The notes: a model not told the origin generated them from the sequence alone. Positions 1 to 8,201 are shown, counted from the first letter of the stretch. The stretch is 39,283 bases of DNA from Modestobacter lapidis (GCA_019779905.1 JABAKE010000027.1:1-39283); one strand, 5' to 3'. Numbers and translations are program-made.

Positions 1-264
1 ATCTCGGAGGTGATCGGGTCGATCAACGATTTCCAGCTGACGATCGCCTCGGCGGTGGAGGAGCAGACGGCCACGACGAACGAGATGTCCCGGTCGGTTC
101 AGGAGGCGGCCAGTGGGTCGGGTGAGATCGCCATGAACATCACCGGTGTCTCGGCTGCGGCGTCCTCGACCACCCAGGCGCTGACCCAGACGAAGGTCGC
201 GGTGGACGAGCTGTCCCGGATGGCCAGCGACCTACGCACCACGGTCGGCCGCTTCACCTACTGA
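1..264 (+). CDS. methyl-accepting chemotaxis protein, C-terminal fragment
   Basis: This is the last 87 codons of a chemoreceptor; the gene begins before the window. The reading frame is open from base 1. It contains the motif ASAVEEQTATTNEMSRSV, which is typical of the end of the cytoplasmic signalling helices of MCPs. A helical, Ala/Ser/Thr-rich tail follows, ending GRFTY before TGA. In this family the region belongs to the methylation/signalling coiled coil that contacts CheA and CheW. The ligand-binding and membrane parts are not visible, so the stimulus is unknown. The stop overlaps the 3' end of the convergent ABC ATPase gene by 7 bases. Confidence 0.85.
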   Translation: MSEVIGSINDFQLTIASAVEEQTATTNEMSRSVQEAASGSGEIAMNITGVSAAASSTTQALTQTKVAVDELSRMASDLRTTVGRFTY

Positions 265-1085
265 GGGCGGCGCAGGCGGCGGACCGGCACCACCATCGGC
301 GTCCCGGTCACCGGGTCGGGCACCACCCGCGCCTCCAGCTCGAACACCTCGGCAAGCAGTTGCTCGGTGAGCACCTCGTCCGGGGTTCCGGCGGCGACCA
401 GCACGCCGTCCTTCATCGCGACGAGGCGCGCCGCGTAGCGGGCGGCCAGGTTCAGGTCGTGCAGCACGACGGCGACCGTGCGGCCGCGCTCGGTGTGCAG
501 CCGTTGCACCAGTTCCAGCACGTCGACCTGGTGGGCCAGGTCGAGGTAGGTGGTCGGCTCGTCGAGCAGCAGCAGGTCGGTGCCCTGGGCCAGCGCCATG
601 GAGATCCAGGCCCGCTGCCGCTGCCCACCCGAGAGCGCGTCGACCGGGGAGTCGGCCAGCTCGGTCATGTCGGTCCAGGCCAGCGCCTCGGCGACCACGT
701 CGGCGTCGTCGGAGGACCACTGCCGCAGCCACGTCTGGTGCGGGTGCCGGCCGCGGGCCACCAGGTCGGCGACGGTGAGCCCCTCGGGCGCCAGCGGCGT
801 CTGCGGCAGCAGCCCCAGCACCTTGGCGACCTCCCGGGTCGGGGTGGCGGTGATCGCCCGACCGTCGAGCAGCACCGTGCCCGACGTCGGCCGCAGCAGC
901 CGGCCCAGCGCCCGCAGCAGGGTGGACTTGCCGCAGCCGTTCGGGCCGATGATCGCGGTGAACGACCCGTCGGTGAGCGTGAGGTCCAGCGAGTCGACGA
1001 CGACGTGGTCGCCGTAGGCCAGCCGGACCCCCTCGGCGGCCAGCCGGACGGGCGCCGTCATACGCGGAGTCTCCAGAGCGGTCAC
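258..1085 (-). CDS. iron-chelate (siderophore/heme type) ABC transporter ATP-binding protein
   Basis: This is a cytoplasmic ATPase of about 275 residues, the usual size for FecE/FhuC proteins. It shows Walker A (GPNGCGKST), the ABC signature (LSGGQRQRAW), Walker B (DLLLLDEPTT) and the switch histidine region (VVLHDLNLAARY). It should power the two FecCD permeases encoded just upstream. The chosen GTG start at 1085 overlaps the TGA of the preceding permease gene (GTGA), indicating translational coupling. An internal ATG eight codons in (MTAPVRL) is an alternative start. No substrate-binding protein gene lies in the window, so the chelate is unknown. The likely promoter is the iron-box promoter near 3341. 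Confidence 0.93.
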   Translation of the reverse strand: MTALETPRMTAPVRLAAEGVRLAYGDHVVVDSLDLTLTDGSFTAIIGPNGCGKSTLLRALGRLLRPTSGTVLLDGRAITATPTREVAKVLGLLPQTPLAPEGLTVADLVARGRHPHQTWLRQWSSDDADVVAEALAWTDMTELADSPVDALSGGQRQRAWISMALAQGTDLLLLDEPTTYLDLAHQVDVLELVQRLHTERGRTVAVVLHDLNLAARYAARLVAMKDGVLVAAGTPDEVLTEQLLAEVFELEARVVPDPVTGTPMVVPVRRLRRPQ

Positions 1086-2176
1086 AGGGTGGATCGCCGC
1101 CTTCCGCGGACGAGGAGCCAGAGCAGGTACGGGGCGCCCACCACGGCGGTGAGGACACCGACCGGGAACGTCTCGGGCAGCACGGTGCGGGCCACCAGAT
1201 CGCTGGTGACCAGCAGCAGCGCGCCCAGCAGCCCGGAGGCGATCAGCGGCGGCCGGGAGCCGCCGGCGAGCCGGACGGCGATCTGCGGGACGACGAGGGC
1301 GACGAACTGGATCGGCCCGGCCGCCGAGACGGCGAACGCCGCCAGCGCCACCCCCACCACGACGACGGCGCCCTGGGCCAGCGGCACCCGTACGCCCAGC
1401 GACCGGGCGGTCTCGTCGCCGAACTGCAGCACGCCGAGCACCCGGCCCATCGCCAGCGCGAGCGGCACCAGGACCACCAGCGCCAGGGCCAGCGGCTGGG
1501 CCTGGTCCCAGCCGCGACCGTTCAGCGACCCGGTGATCCAGACGTTGGCCGCGGCGGCGTCCCAGATCGCGCTGCGGGTGAGCATGTACTGGACCACTGC
1601 CATCGCCATCGCCGACAGTCCGATGCCGATCAACACCAGCCGGTAGCCGTCCAGGCCCTGGCGCCAGGCGAGCCCGAACACCAGGAACGAGGCCACCAGC
1701 CCACCGGCCAGCGCGGCGGCGGGCACGCCGATCCCACCGAGCAGCCCGCCGGCCGTGGTCGTCGTCCCGCCGAGCACGATCACCGCGACCGCCCCGATCG
1801 CCGCGCCCTGGGTGACGCCCAGGATGTCCGGGCTGGCCAGCGGGTTGCGCGCGAACGTCTGGATCAGCGCGCCGGACAGCCCCAGCGCCAGCCCGACCAG
1901 CACCGCGACGACGATCCGCGGCGCCCGCAGCTCCAGCACGATGAACCGCTGGGTGTCCTCGCCGGCCCCGAGCAGGACGCCGAGCACGTCGGGGACGCTG
2001 ATCGGGAAGTCGCCGCGCCCCAGGCTCAGCGCCGCCGCGCCCACCAGCATCACCAGCACGGCCAGCGGCACCACGAGCCGGCGCGGCCGGTAGACGCCGG
2101 AGAACGGGCCCACCCGGACCGCCCGGCGGGGCTGCGGGGAGGTCGCGGGTTCCCGGGTCGGGAGGGTGGCCGTCAC
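1082..2176 (-). CDS. FecCD-family iron-chelate ABC transporter permease
   Basis: This integral membrane protein of 364 residues belongs to the FecCD/BtuC permease family. Seen in the sequence are a basic N-terminal tail (about 30 residues), many hydrophobic segments, the family motif GALIQTFARNPLASPDILGVTQGA, given here only as its core RNPLASPDILG, and the coupling-helix region GPIQFVALVVPQIAVRLAGG. It would form one half of the membrane pore for a ferric-chelate importer. The start is GTG at 2176, close behind the stop of the upstream permease (2217). It is the middle gene of a three-gene unit and overlaps the ATPase gene by 4 bases. Confidence 0.92.
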   Translation of the reverse strand: MTATLPTREPATSPQPRRAVRVGPFSGVYRPRRLVVPLAVLVMLVGAAALSLGRGDFPISVPDVLGVLLGAGEDTQRFIVLELRAPRIVVAVLVGLALGLSGALIQTFARNPLASPDILGVTQGAAIGAVAVIVLGGTTTTAGGLLGGIGVPAAALAGGLVASFLVFGLAWRQGLDGYRLVLIGIGLSAMAMAVVQYMLTRSAIWDAAAANVWITGSLNGRGWDQAQPLALALVVLVPLALAMGRVLGVLQFGDETARSLGVRVPLAQGAVVVVGVALAAFAVSAAGPIQFVALVVPQIAVRLAGGSRPPLIASGLLGALLLVTSDLVARTVLPETFPVGVLTAVVGAPYLLWLLVRGRRRSTL

Positions 2177-2216
2177 GGGCCCTCCTCGCCGGCGCGCGCC
2201 GGCCGCACGGGCGTGC

Positions 2217-3281
2217 TCACAGCTGCACCAGCCGGCGGCGGCGGACCAGGGCGATGAAGAACGGCGTGCCGACGACGGCGAGCACGATGCCCACCTGCAG
2301 CTCCCCGGGGCGGGCGATGATCCGGCCCAGCACGTCGGCCAGCAGCAGGAAGACCACGCCGAGCAGCCCCGAGTAGGGGATCAGCCAGCGGTGGTCGGGG
2401 CCGGTCACCGCCCGCGCGATGTGCGGCACCACCAGCCCGACGAAGGCGATCGGACCGCAGGCGGCGGTGGCGGCGCCGGTGAGCAGCGTGATCGCCGCCA
2501 GCCCGGTGGCGCGGGCCAGCCAGATCCGGGTGCCCAGCCCGCGGGCGACGTCCTCACCCAGGCCCAGCAGGTTCAGCGCCGGGGCGTTGACCAGGGCGAG
2601 CACCAGGCCCGCCACGATGAAGGGGGCCACCTGGCCCACGACCTCGGAGTCGCGGCCGGCGAGCGCACCGACCACCCAGAACCGGAAGGCGTCCAGCGTG
2701 GTGGTCTCCCGGATGGTCAGTGCCTGGACCAGCGCGTACAGCAGCGCGGACAGCGCCGCCCCGGCCAGGGCGAGGCTCACCGGCGTCGCGCCGCCGGCGC
2801 CGGACGAGCCGATCGCGAAGACCGCGACGCTGCCGGCCAGCGCCCCGGCGAAGGCGAACCAGACGTAGCCGCCCGGGCTCCCCACGTCGAACAGCGAGAT
2901 GGACAGCACGACGGCGAACGAGGCACCCGCGGTGACCCCGAGCAGGCCCGGGTCGCCGAGCGGGTTGCGGGTGTGGCCCTGCATGAGCGCGCCGGAGACC
3001 CCCAGTGCCAGCCCGGCGAGCAGCCCGATCACGGTGCGCGGCACCCGCAGCTGCCGCACGATGACCGCCTCGTCGCCGGGGGTCGCGGCGTCGGTGAGCG
3101 ACTGCCAGACGGTGCCCAGCCCGATCGGCCGGGTGCCGACGGCGATGCTCAGCAGGCAGACGGCGACCGCCAGGGCGAGCAGCAGCCACAGCCCGAGCAC
3201 CCGGGTGCCCGCGCCGCGCAGCAGGCCCCGCCGCCGCGGGGTCGGTTCGGCGCGGGGCAGGACGGCCGTGCGCTGCGCCAC
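2217..3281 (-). CDS. FecCD-family iron-chelate ABC transporter permease (first gene of the operon)
   Basis: This 354-residue membrane protein is the second FecCD-type half of the importer. It has the paired family motifs RNPLGDPGLLGVTAGASFA and CGPIAFVGLVVPHIARAVTG. Distinct permeases forming a heterodimer are common in Actinobacteria. The start is GTG at 3281, with CAGGAG six bases upstream. It is first in the leftward unit permease-permease-ATPase. The promoter just upstream has a DtxR/IdeR-like iron box over its -10 region, so repression under iron-replete conditions is expected. Confidence 0.92.
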   Translation of the reverse strand: MAQRTAVLPRAEPTPRRRGLLRGAGTRVLGLWLLLALAVAVCLLSIAVGTRPIGLGTVWQSLTDAATPGDEAVIVRQLRVPRTVIGLLAGLALGVSGALMQGHTRNPLGDPGLLGVTAGASFAVVLSISLFDVGSPGGYVWFAFAGALAGSVAVFAIGSSGAGGATPVSLALAGAALSALLYALVQALTIRETTTLDAFRFWVVGALAGRDSEVVGQVAPFIVAGLVLALVNAPALNLLGLGEDVARGLGTRIWLARATGLAAITLLTGAATAACGPIAFVGLVVPHIARAVTGPDHRWLIPYSGLLGVVFLLLADVLGRIIARPGELQVGIVLAVVGTPFFIALVRRRRLVQL

Positions 3282-3322
3282 GTGCGGCTCCTGGGGGCAG
3301 GGTCGACTGGACCGACGTCCGG

Positions 3323-3341
3323 CCAGGTGAGGCTCACCTTA
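3323..3341 (-). promoter_or_regulatory. DtxR/IdeR-type iron box over the promoter of the iron importer
   Basis: The 19 bases CCAGGTGAGGCTCACCTTA match the classical iron-box consensus TTAGGTTAGGCTAACCTAA at 14 of 19 positions and keep its dyad symmetry. On the minus strand the right arm supplies a TAAGGT -10 hexamer (3341-3336). GTGACC, 18 bases further upstream (3365-3360), is a possible -35. The site ends 42 bases before the permease GTG. A repressor bound here would cover the -10, as known for IdeR and DmdR. The match was found by eye, and no regulator gene is in the window. Confidence 0.78.
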
Positions 3342-3512
3342 CTCACGGTCGGGCGCCGTGGTCACCCCGCCGTCCAGCGACGTCCTCCGGCCCTACTCCT
3401 CGCGCGCACCGAATCCTGGCAACGGTGGACCGGCGGGAACTGGCGCCCGTGCTGATTACCCTCGGGCAGTACCGGGACGGCGTCGTCCCGACCCCGTCTG
3501 CGGAGGTCCCCC

Positions 3513-4694
3513 GTGCCCGTGCGTCGCCTCGTCCCCACCCAGGAGGCCGCCGACCTGCTCGACCTCACCCGCGACCTGGCGCGGGACGTGCTCGCCCCGC
3601 GGGTGGTCGCGGCCGAGGCCGACGAGGCGTTCCCGCGCGAGGTGTTCACCACGCTGGGGCGGGCCGGGATCCTGGGCCTGCCCTACGGCGAGGACCTCGG
3701 CGGGGGAGGCCAGCCGTACGAGGTCTACCTGCAGGTGCTCGAGGAGATCGCCGCGGTGTGGGCCAGCGTGGCCGTCGGCGTCAGCGTGCACGGGCTGTCC
3801 TGCTTCGGGCTGGTGACGGCGGGCACGCCCGAGCAGCAGCAGCGCTGGCTGCCCGAGATGCTCGGCGGGGAGCTGCTCGGCGCCTACTGCCTGTCCGAGC
3901 CGAACGCCGGCTCGGACCCGTCCGCGATGCGCACCCGCGCCGTCCGGGACGGCGATGCCTACGTGCTCACCGGTGAGAAGGCGTGGACGACGCACGGCGG
4001 CCGGGCCGACTTCTACAAGGTGATGGCCCGCACCGCCGAGGGGTCGCGCGGCATCTCGTGCTTCCTGGTGCCGGCCGGCAGCGCGGGGCTCTCCGCGGAT
4101 CCGGCCGAGCGCAAGATGGGGCTCACCGGCTCGACCACGGCGACCATGCGGTTCGAGGGCGCCCGGGTGGACGCCGACCGGCGGCTGGGTGCCGAGGGCG
4201 AGGGGCTGCGGATCGCGCTGGCCGGGCTGGACGCCGGCCGGCTGGGCATCGCCGCGGTGGCCACCGGGCTGGCCCAGGGCGCGCTGGACGACGCGCTTGC
4301 GTACGCCAAGGAGCGGGAGACCTTCGGCGTGCCGATCATCGAGCACCAGGGCCTGGCGTTCCTGCTGGCCGACATGGCCGCCGCTGTCGAGACCTCGCGG
4401 GCGATGACCCTGCACGCCGCCCGGCTGAAGGACGCCGGCCTGCCCTACGGCCAGCAGGCCTCGATCGCCAAGCTGGTGGCCACCGACAGCGCGATGAAGG
4501 TGACCACCGACGCCGTCCAGGTGCTCGGCGGCTACGGCTACACCCGCGACTTCCCGGTCGAGCGCTACATGCGCGAGGCCAAGGTCATGCAGATCTTCGA
4601 GGGCACCAACCAGATCCAGCGGCTGGTGATCAGCCGGGCGCTGGCCAGGGGCGGCGGGTCCTCGACGACCGTGGCCGGTGCCGCAGCCCGCTGA
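3513..4694 (+). CDS. acyl-CoA dehydrogenase
   Basis: This is a FAD-dependent acyl-CoA dehydrogenase of 393 residues, the normal length. It should introduce an alpha-beta double bond into an acyl-CoA and pass electrons to ETF. Visible motifs are the substrate/FAD-binding CLSEPNAGSDPSAMRT, the beta-domain LTGEKAWTTHGG, the segment KMGLTGSTT, and the C-terminal QVLGGYGYTRDFPVERYMRE followed by IFEGTNQIQ. The glutamate of IFEGT is the usual catalytic base position of short-chain and glutaryl/isovaleryl-type enzymes. The GTG start at 3513 is preceded by GGAGG at good spacing. The chain-length class cannot be assigned. It stands alone between the iron operon and a DUF2277 gene. Confidence 0.92.
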   Translation: MPVRRLVPTQEAADLLDLTRDLARDVLAPRVVAAEADEAFPREVFTTLGRAGILGLPYGEDLGGGGQPYEVYLQVLEEIAAVWASVAVGVSVHGLSCFGLVTAGTPEQQQRWLPEMLGGELLGAYCLSEPNAGSDPSAMRTRAVRDGDAYVLTGEKAWTTHGGRADFYKVMARTAEGSRGISCFLVPAGSAGLSADPAERKMGLTGSTTATMRFEGARVDADRRLGAEGEGLRIALAGLDAGRLGIAAVATGLAQGALDDALAYAKERETFGVPIIEHQGLAFLLADMAAAVETSRAMTLHAARLKDAGLPYGQQASIAKLVATDSAMKVTTDAVQVLGGYGYTRDFPVERYMREAKVMQIFEGTNQIQRLVISRALARGGGSSTTVAGAAAR

Positions 4695-4719
4695 CAGCGG
4701 TCGCCGCCATCCCTAGGCT
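4691..4719 (+). promoter_or_regulatory. leaderless promoter of the DUF2277 gene
   Basis: CTGACA (4691-4696) and TAGGCT (4714-4719) are separated by exactly 17 bases, a near-consensus sigma-70/SigA pair. The ATG at 4727 lies 7 bases after the -10, so transcription should begin at or next to the A of the start codon. No ribosome-binding site is present between them. The -35 overlaps the stop codon of the acyl-CoA dehydrogenase. Leaderless genes of this form are common in Actinobacteria. Confidence 0.7.
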
Positions 4720-4726
4720 GGCGGGC

Positions 4727-4996
4727 ATGTGCCGGAACATCCACGTCCTGCACAACCTGGCGCCGGCGACGACCTCCGACGAGGTGCGCGCCGCGGCCCT
4801 CCAGTACGTGCGCAAGGTGAGCGGCTCGACCAAGCCGTCCCAGGCCAACCAGGCGGCGTTCGACCGGGCGGTGGAGGAGATCGCGCACGCCACCGAGCAC
4901 CTGCTGGCCGACCTGGTCACCACCGCGCAGCCGAAGGACCGCGAGGTGCTCGCCGCCCAGGCCCGCGAGCGGGCCGCGGTGCGCTACGCCCGCTGA
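4727..4996 (+). CDS. DUF2277 family small protein
   Basis: This is an 89-residue soluble protein beginning MCRNIHVLHNL, the characteristic opening of the DUF2277 family. A central HAT-like helical region (ATSDEVRAAALQYVRKVSG, given approximately) and a basic Arg-rich end are visible. The function of the family is unknown to me. The start is fixed by the family N-terminus and by the leaderless promoter immediately before it. It reads out of the acyl-CoA dehydrogenase but has its own promoter. Its end converges on the first LLM monooxygenase gene, with a 22-base gap and no strong hairpin between. Confidence 0.85.
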   Translation: MCRNIHVLHNLAPATTSDEVRAAALQYVRKVSGSTKPSQANQAAFDRAVEEIAHATEHLLADLVTTAQPKDREVLAAQARERAAVRYAR

Positions 4997-5018
4997 CCCG
5001 CCCGCCCGGGAACCCCCG

Positions 5019-6203
5019 TCAGTGCCGGAGGCCGGCCTCCACCATCAGGGGCAGGACCTTCTCGCCGAAGTACTTGAGCTCCTCGTTGTAGTCGATGAGC
5101 CCCATGATCATGCCGTCCATCCCGGCCTCGTTGAGCCGGCCCAGCTCCTCGGCGACCTGCTCCGGGGTCCCGACGATGGGGTAGCCGCCCCAACCGGCGA
5201 TGAAGCGCTCCTGGTACTTCTTCACCGCGTGGTCGAAGGACTGGCTCGCCCCCGACCCGGCGATCTTGATGACGTTCCCCGCCGCGCCCCAGTCGCCCTC
5301 GTCGATGACGTTCTGGAAGGCGGCCTTCGCCTCGGCCTCGGTGTCCCGGCAGACGATCAGCCCGTAGGTCATCGTCGTGATGTCGCGCCCGTACTCGCTG
5401 CGGGCCTTCTCCTTGAGTGCCGAGGTGTAGCTCTTGGTGTTCTCCAGGGTGTCCAGCGAGGCGAAGTTGATGTCGACGTTGCGGGCGGAGAACTCGATGC
5501 CCGACTTGGAGTTGCCGGCGTTGACCAGCGCCGGGCGCGGGCCCTGCATCGGCTTCGGGTAGGCCTCGACGTCCCGGCCGTGGAAGTACTGGCCGTTGAA
5601 GTCGAACGACCCCGTCTCGCTCCACAGCTGGGAGACGTAGTCCAGCCACTCCTGGCCGAAGGCGTAGCGCTCGTCGTGCTGGCGCTGCTCGCCGCCGAAG
5701 ATCTCCATCTCCGGGGTGACCCAGCCCATGACCAGGTTGAGGGCGAACCGGCCGCCGGAGATGTGATCGATGGTGGTCGCCTGCTTCGCGGCGACGATCG
5801 GGTGGATGGTGGGCAGGTGGCTGGTTGCCGCGATGGCGATGTTCTCCGTGGCCTGGGCGAGCCCCGCCGCCCAGGTGTAGGTCTCGAAGCAGTTGCCGTT
5901 GAAGTTGGTCGAGCCGCCGAAGCCCTTCCAACGGGCCACCGGGATCATCGCCTCGAAGCCGAGGGCGTCCGCGCGCTGGGCGATCGCGACGGTGTGCGCC
6001 CAGGTGGCCTCGTACGTCGTCGGCGCGTGGCTCATGATCAGGCCGTAGGAGCAGTTGGTGCCGAAGAGGCCCAGCTTCATCTTCTGGTCGTTGAACAGCG
6101 GGTTGGTCTGCTGCCGGTCGACCAGGGGTCCGGTCTCGGCGGCCGGGCGCGGGTCGGTGGGCGCGAGGCCGAGTCGCTCGTTGGCGGAGAGGGTTTCGGT
6201 CAT
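5019..6203 (-). CDS. LLM-class flavin-dependent monooxygenase 1 (RutA/SfnG-like)
   Basis: This protein of 394 residues belongs to the bacterial-luciferase-like superfamily. These enzymes use reduced FMN from a separate reductase and O2 to attack small organic substrates. Seen are MKLGLFGTNCSYGLIMS at the first barrel strand, RWKGFGGSTNFNG, ETYTWAAGLAQATENI, ATIDHISGGRFALNLVMGW and ERFIAGWGG. The pattern ATIDxISGGRF-NLVxGW is shared with RutA (uracil ring opening) and SfnG (dimethylsulfone monooxygenase). None of the other rut or sfn genes is here, so the substrate is open. The ATG at 6203 has GAGGAG six bases upstream. It is a clear paralog of the product at 18947-20086. It is transcribed alone from a promoter with the shared 21-bp repeated operator. 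Confidence 0.88.
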   Translation of the reverse strand: MTETLSANERLGLAPTDPRPAAETGPLVDRQQTNPLFNDQKMKLGLFGTNCSYGLIMSHAPTTYEATWAHTVAIAQRADALGFEAMIPVARWKGFGGSTNFNGNCFETYTWAAGLAQATENIAIAATSHLPTIHPIVAAKQATTIDHISGGRFALNLVMGWVTPEMEIFGGEQRQHDERYAFGQEWLDYVSQLWSETGSFDFNGQYFHGRDVEAYPKPMQGPRPALVNAGNSKSGIEFSARNVDINFASLDTLENTKSYTSALKEKARSEYGRDITTMTYGLIVCRDTEAEAKAAFQNVIDEGDWGAAGNVIKIAGSGASQSFDHAVKKYQERFIAGWGGYPIVGTPEQVAEELGRLNEAGMDGMIMGLIDYNEELKYFGEKVLPLMVEAGLRH

Positions 6204-6272
6204 GGGGTCTCCTCGAGTGCGTCGGGCGGGGGCGCGCGGCGCGGGATGTGCCGTGCGCCACGTCTGGAAGCG

Positions 6273-6335
6273 ACGCTATGGCCGCCCGCGGGCCTTCGAC
6301 AGCCGCGCAGCGCACCCCTTCGACCGCCCAGCGCA
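6273..6335 (-). promoter_or_regulatory. promoter of LLM monooxygenase 1 with AraC-type direct-repeat operator
   Basis: Half-sites GACAGCCGCGCAGCGCA (6298-6314) and TTCGACCGCCCAGCGCA (6319-6335), read on the plus strand, are direct repeats 21 bases apart; CCGCSCAGCGCA is common to both. Exactly 20 bases beyond the gene-proximal half-site lies a minus-strand TAGCGT -10 (plus-strand bases 6273-6278). The same geometry occurs before the aldehyde dehydrogenase and CoA-transferase genes. Two-turn-spaced direct repeats are the usual binding pattern of AraC/XylS activators. Which of the two local AraC proteins binds is not known. Confidence 0.75.
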
Positions 6336-6370
6336 GATCTGTTCCTGCGCCTCTGACCTGCACGGACATG

Positions 6371-6407
6371 CCGACAGCCGCGCCCCGGGCGTGGGCGCGG
6401 CTGTCGG
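6371..6407 (-). terminator. hairpin terminator after ribBA
   Basis: There is a perfect 15-bp inverted repeat (left arm 6371-6385, CCGACAGCCGCGCCC; loop 6386-6392; right arm 6393-6407), 12 bases beyond the ribBA stop. There is no T-run, as is usual for terminators in high-GC Actinobacteria. It also separates ribBA from the promoter of LLM monooxygenase 1. Confidence 0.8.
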
Positions 6408-6418
6408 GGTGGACGGGG

Positions 6419-7657
6419 TCAGCCCCCGGCGACGGGGAGGTCGATCTGGTGCCCCATGCGCTCCCGCTTGGTGCGCAGGTAGCGGACGTTGTGCGGGGTC
6501 TCGACCACCGGGAGTGCGACCCGGCCGACGACGGTGAGCCCGTAGCCCTCCAGCCCGCCGAACTTCGCCGGGTTGTTGGTGATCAGCCGGATCCGGGTGG
6601 CCCCCAGGTCGCCCAGCACCTGCGCGCCGACCCCGTAGCTGCGGGAGTCGGCCGGCAGGCCCTGGGCGGTGTTGGCGTCCACCGTGTCCAGCCCCTGCTC
6701 CTGGAGCGCGTACGCGCGGATCTTGTGGCCCAGGCCGATGCCGCGGCCCTCGTGCCCGCGCAGGTAGACCACCGCGCCGCAGCCCTCGGCGGCGATCGCG
6801 GCCAGTGCCTGTTCCAGTTGGCCGCCGCAGTCGCAGCGCAGCGAGCCGAGGATGTCGCCGGTCAGGCACTCGGAGTGCACCCGGACCAGTGCGCCGGCCT
6901 CGGTGCGCCCGGCGGCGGCGATGTCGCCCATCACCAGCGCGAGGTGCTCGGTGCCGTCGAGGGTGCTGCGGTACGCCAGCGCCCGGAAGTCGCCGAAGGC
7001 GGTGGGCATCTGCGCGCTGCCGACCAGCTCGACGAGGCGCTCGGTGGCCCGGCGGTACCGGACCAGGTCGGCGATCGCCAGCACCGGCAGGTCGTGCTCG
7101 AGCGCGAACGCGGTCAGCGACGCCCCACGGCGCATCGAGCCGTCCTCGTCGACGATCTCGCCGATCACCCCGACCCCACAGAGCCCGGCCAGCGTGGTGA
7201 GGTCGACGGCGGCCTCGGTGTGCCCCGCACGGACCAGCACCCCGCCGGTGCGGGCCACGAGCGGGAACACGTGCCCGGGCCGGCGCAGCTGCTCCGGCCG
7301 GGTGCCCGCGGCGGCCAGGGTCCGGACGGTCAGCGCCCGGTCGGCAGCGGAGACCCCGGTGCCGGTGTCCACGGCGTCGACGGTGACGGTGAACGCTGTC
7401 CCGTGCGCGTCGGTGTTGTCGCTGACCATCTGCGGGAGCTGGAGGGCCGCGGCCCGGTCGGCCGGCATCGGCGCGCAGACGATGCCGGTGGTGTGCCGCA
7501 CCAGGAAGGCCATCTGCTCGGTGGTGACGAGCTCGGCGGCGACGATCAGGTCGCCCTCGTCCTCCCGGTCCGCGTCGTCGACGACGATGACCATCCGCCC
7601 GGCGGCCAGCGCGGCGACGGCGGTCTGGACCGCCTCGGCCGGGGAGCGACGGGTCAT
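6419..7657 (-). CDS. ribBA: bifunctional 3,4-dihydroxy-2-butanone-4-phosphate synthase / GTP cyclohydrolase II
   Basis: This is a two-domain riboflavin-pathway enzyme of 412 residues. The N-terminal RibB domain (about 1-205) forms dihydroxybutanone phosphate from ribulose 5-phosphate; it shows DDADREDEGDL, RHTTGIVCAPM and RAGHTEAAVDL. The C-terminal RibA domain (about 210-412) opens GTP; it shows the zinc-ligand region HSECLTGDILGSLRCDCGGQ and YLRGHEGRGIGL. The ATG at 7657 overlaps the stop of the flavin reductase gene (ATGA). No ribD, ribC or ribE is nearby, so this looks like a pathway-dedicated flavin booster for the FMN-dependent monooxygenases and not a housekeeping rib operon. That role is inference. 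It ends at a strong hairpin. Confidence 0.93.
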   Translation of the reverse strand: MTRRSPAEAVQTAVAALAAGRMVIVVDDADREDEGDLIVAAELVTTEQMAFLVRHTTGIVCAPMPADRAAALQLPQMVSDNTDAHGTAFTVTVDAVDTGTGVSAADRALTVRTLAAAGTRPEQLRRPGHVFPLVARTGGVLVRAGHTEAAVDLTTLAGLCGVGVIGEIVDEDGSMRRGASLTAFALEHDLPVLAIADLVRYRRATERLVELVGSAQMPTAFGDFRALAYRSTLDGTEHLALVMGDIAAAGRTEAGALVRVHSECLTGDILGSLRCDCGGQLEQALAAIAAEGCGAVVYLRGHEGRGIGLGHKIRAYALQEQGLDTVDANTAQGLPADSRSYGVGAQVLGDLGATRIRLITNNPAKFGGLEGYGLTVVGRVALPVVETPHNVRYLRTKRERMGHQIDLPVAGG

Positions 7658-8172
7658 GATGCGTCCAGCTCCAGTGCGGCGTGGGTGCCGAAGAGGCGCC
7701 CGTGGTAGGTCAGCGGCCGGCCGGCGAGGGTCTCGGCGGCGACGACGGTGCCCAGCGCGACGACGTGGTCGCCGCCCTCGACCAGCGCGGCGACGTCGCA
7801 CGCCAGCCAGCCGGGTGCGCCCGGCAGCCGCGGCAGGTCGTGGTCGACGTCCCAGCGGACGCCGTTGAACTTGCCGGTGCCGCCCTTGCGGGCGAAGGCC
7901 AGCGCCAGTGCCGACTGGGTGGAGCCCAGCACGTTGACGCCGAACCGGCCGGACTCCCGCACGAGGGCGAGCAGGTCCGAGCCGCGGTCCAGCGAGACCA
8001 GCACCATCGGCGGGCTCATCGACAGCGACGCGAACGCGCTCACCGTCGTCCCGTGCGGCAGGCCGTCGGCCATCGACGTCACCACCGACACCGGTGTGGC
8101 GACACCGGCCATCACCTCTCGGAACCGGTCGGCCAGGGGCGCATCAGGTGTGGTCTGTGGGGCAGTGCTCAT
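7654..8172 (-). CDS. flavin reductase (NAD(P)H:FMN/FAD oxidoreductase component)
   Basis: This 172-residue protein of the flavin-reductase-like (HpaC/RutF) domain family is the partner type that supplies reduced flavin to two-component monooxygenases. Motifs seen are RFREVMAGVATPVSVVTS, GTTVSAFASLSMSPPMVLVS and SGRFGVNVL, and the C-terminal YHGRLFGTH. The ATG at 8172 follows AGGAGGT. It is coupled to ribBA by an ATGA overlap, which places flavin synthesis and flavin reduction in one transcript. Likely clients are the LLM monooxygenases at 5019 and 18947. It is also similar to the broken copy at 24555. Confidence 0.92.
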   Translation of the reverse strand: MSTAPQTTPDAPLADRFREVMAGVATPVSVVTSMADGLPHGTTVSAFASLSMSPPMVLVSLDRGSDLLALVRESGRFGVNVLGSTQSALALAFARKGGTGKFNGVRWDVDHDLPRLPGAPGWLACDVAALVEGGDHVVALGTVVAAETLAGRPLTYHGRLFGTHAALELDAS

Positions 8173-8201
8173 CGCGGGACCTCCTCGTCACCGGCGGGTG
8201 G

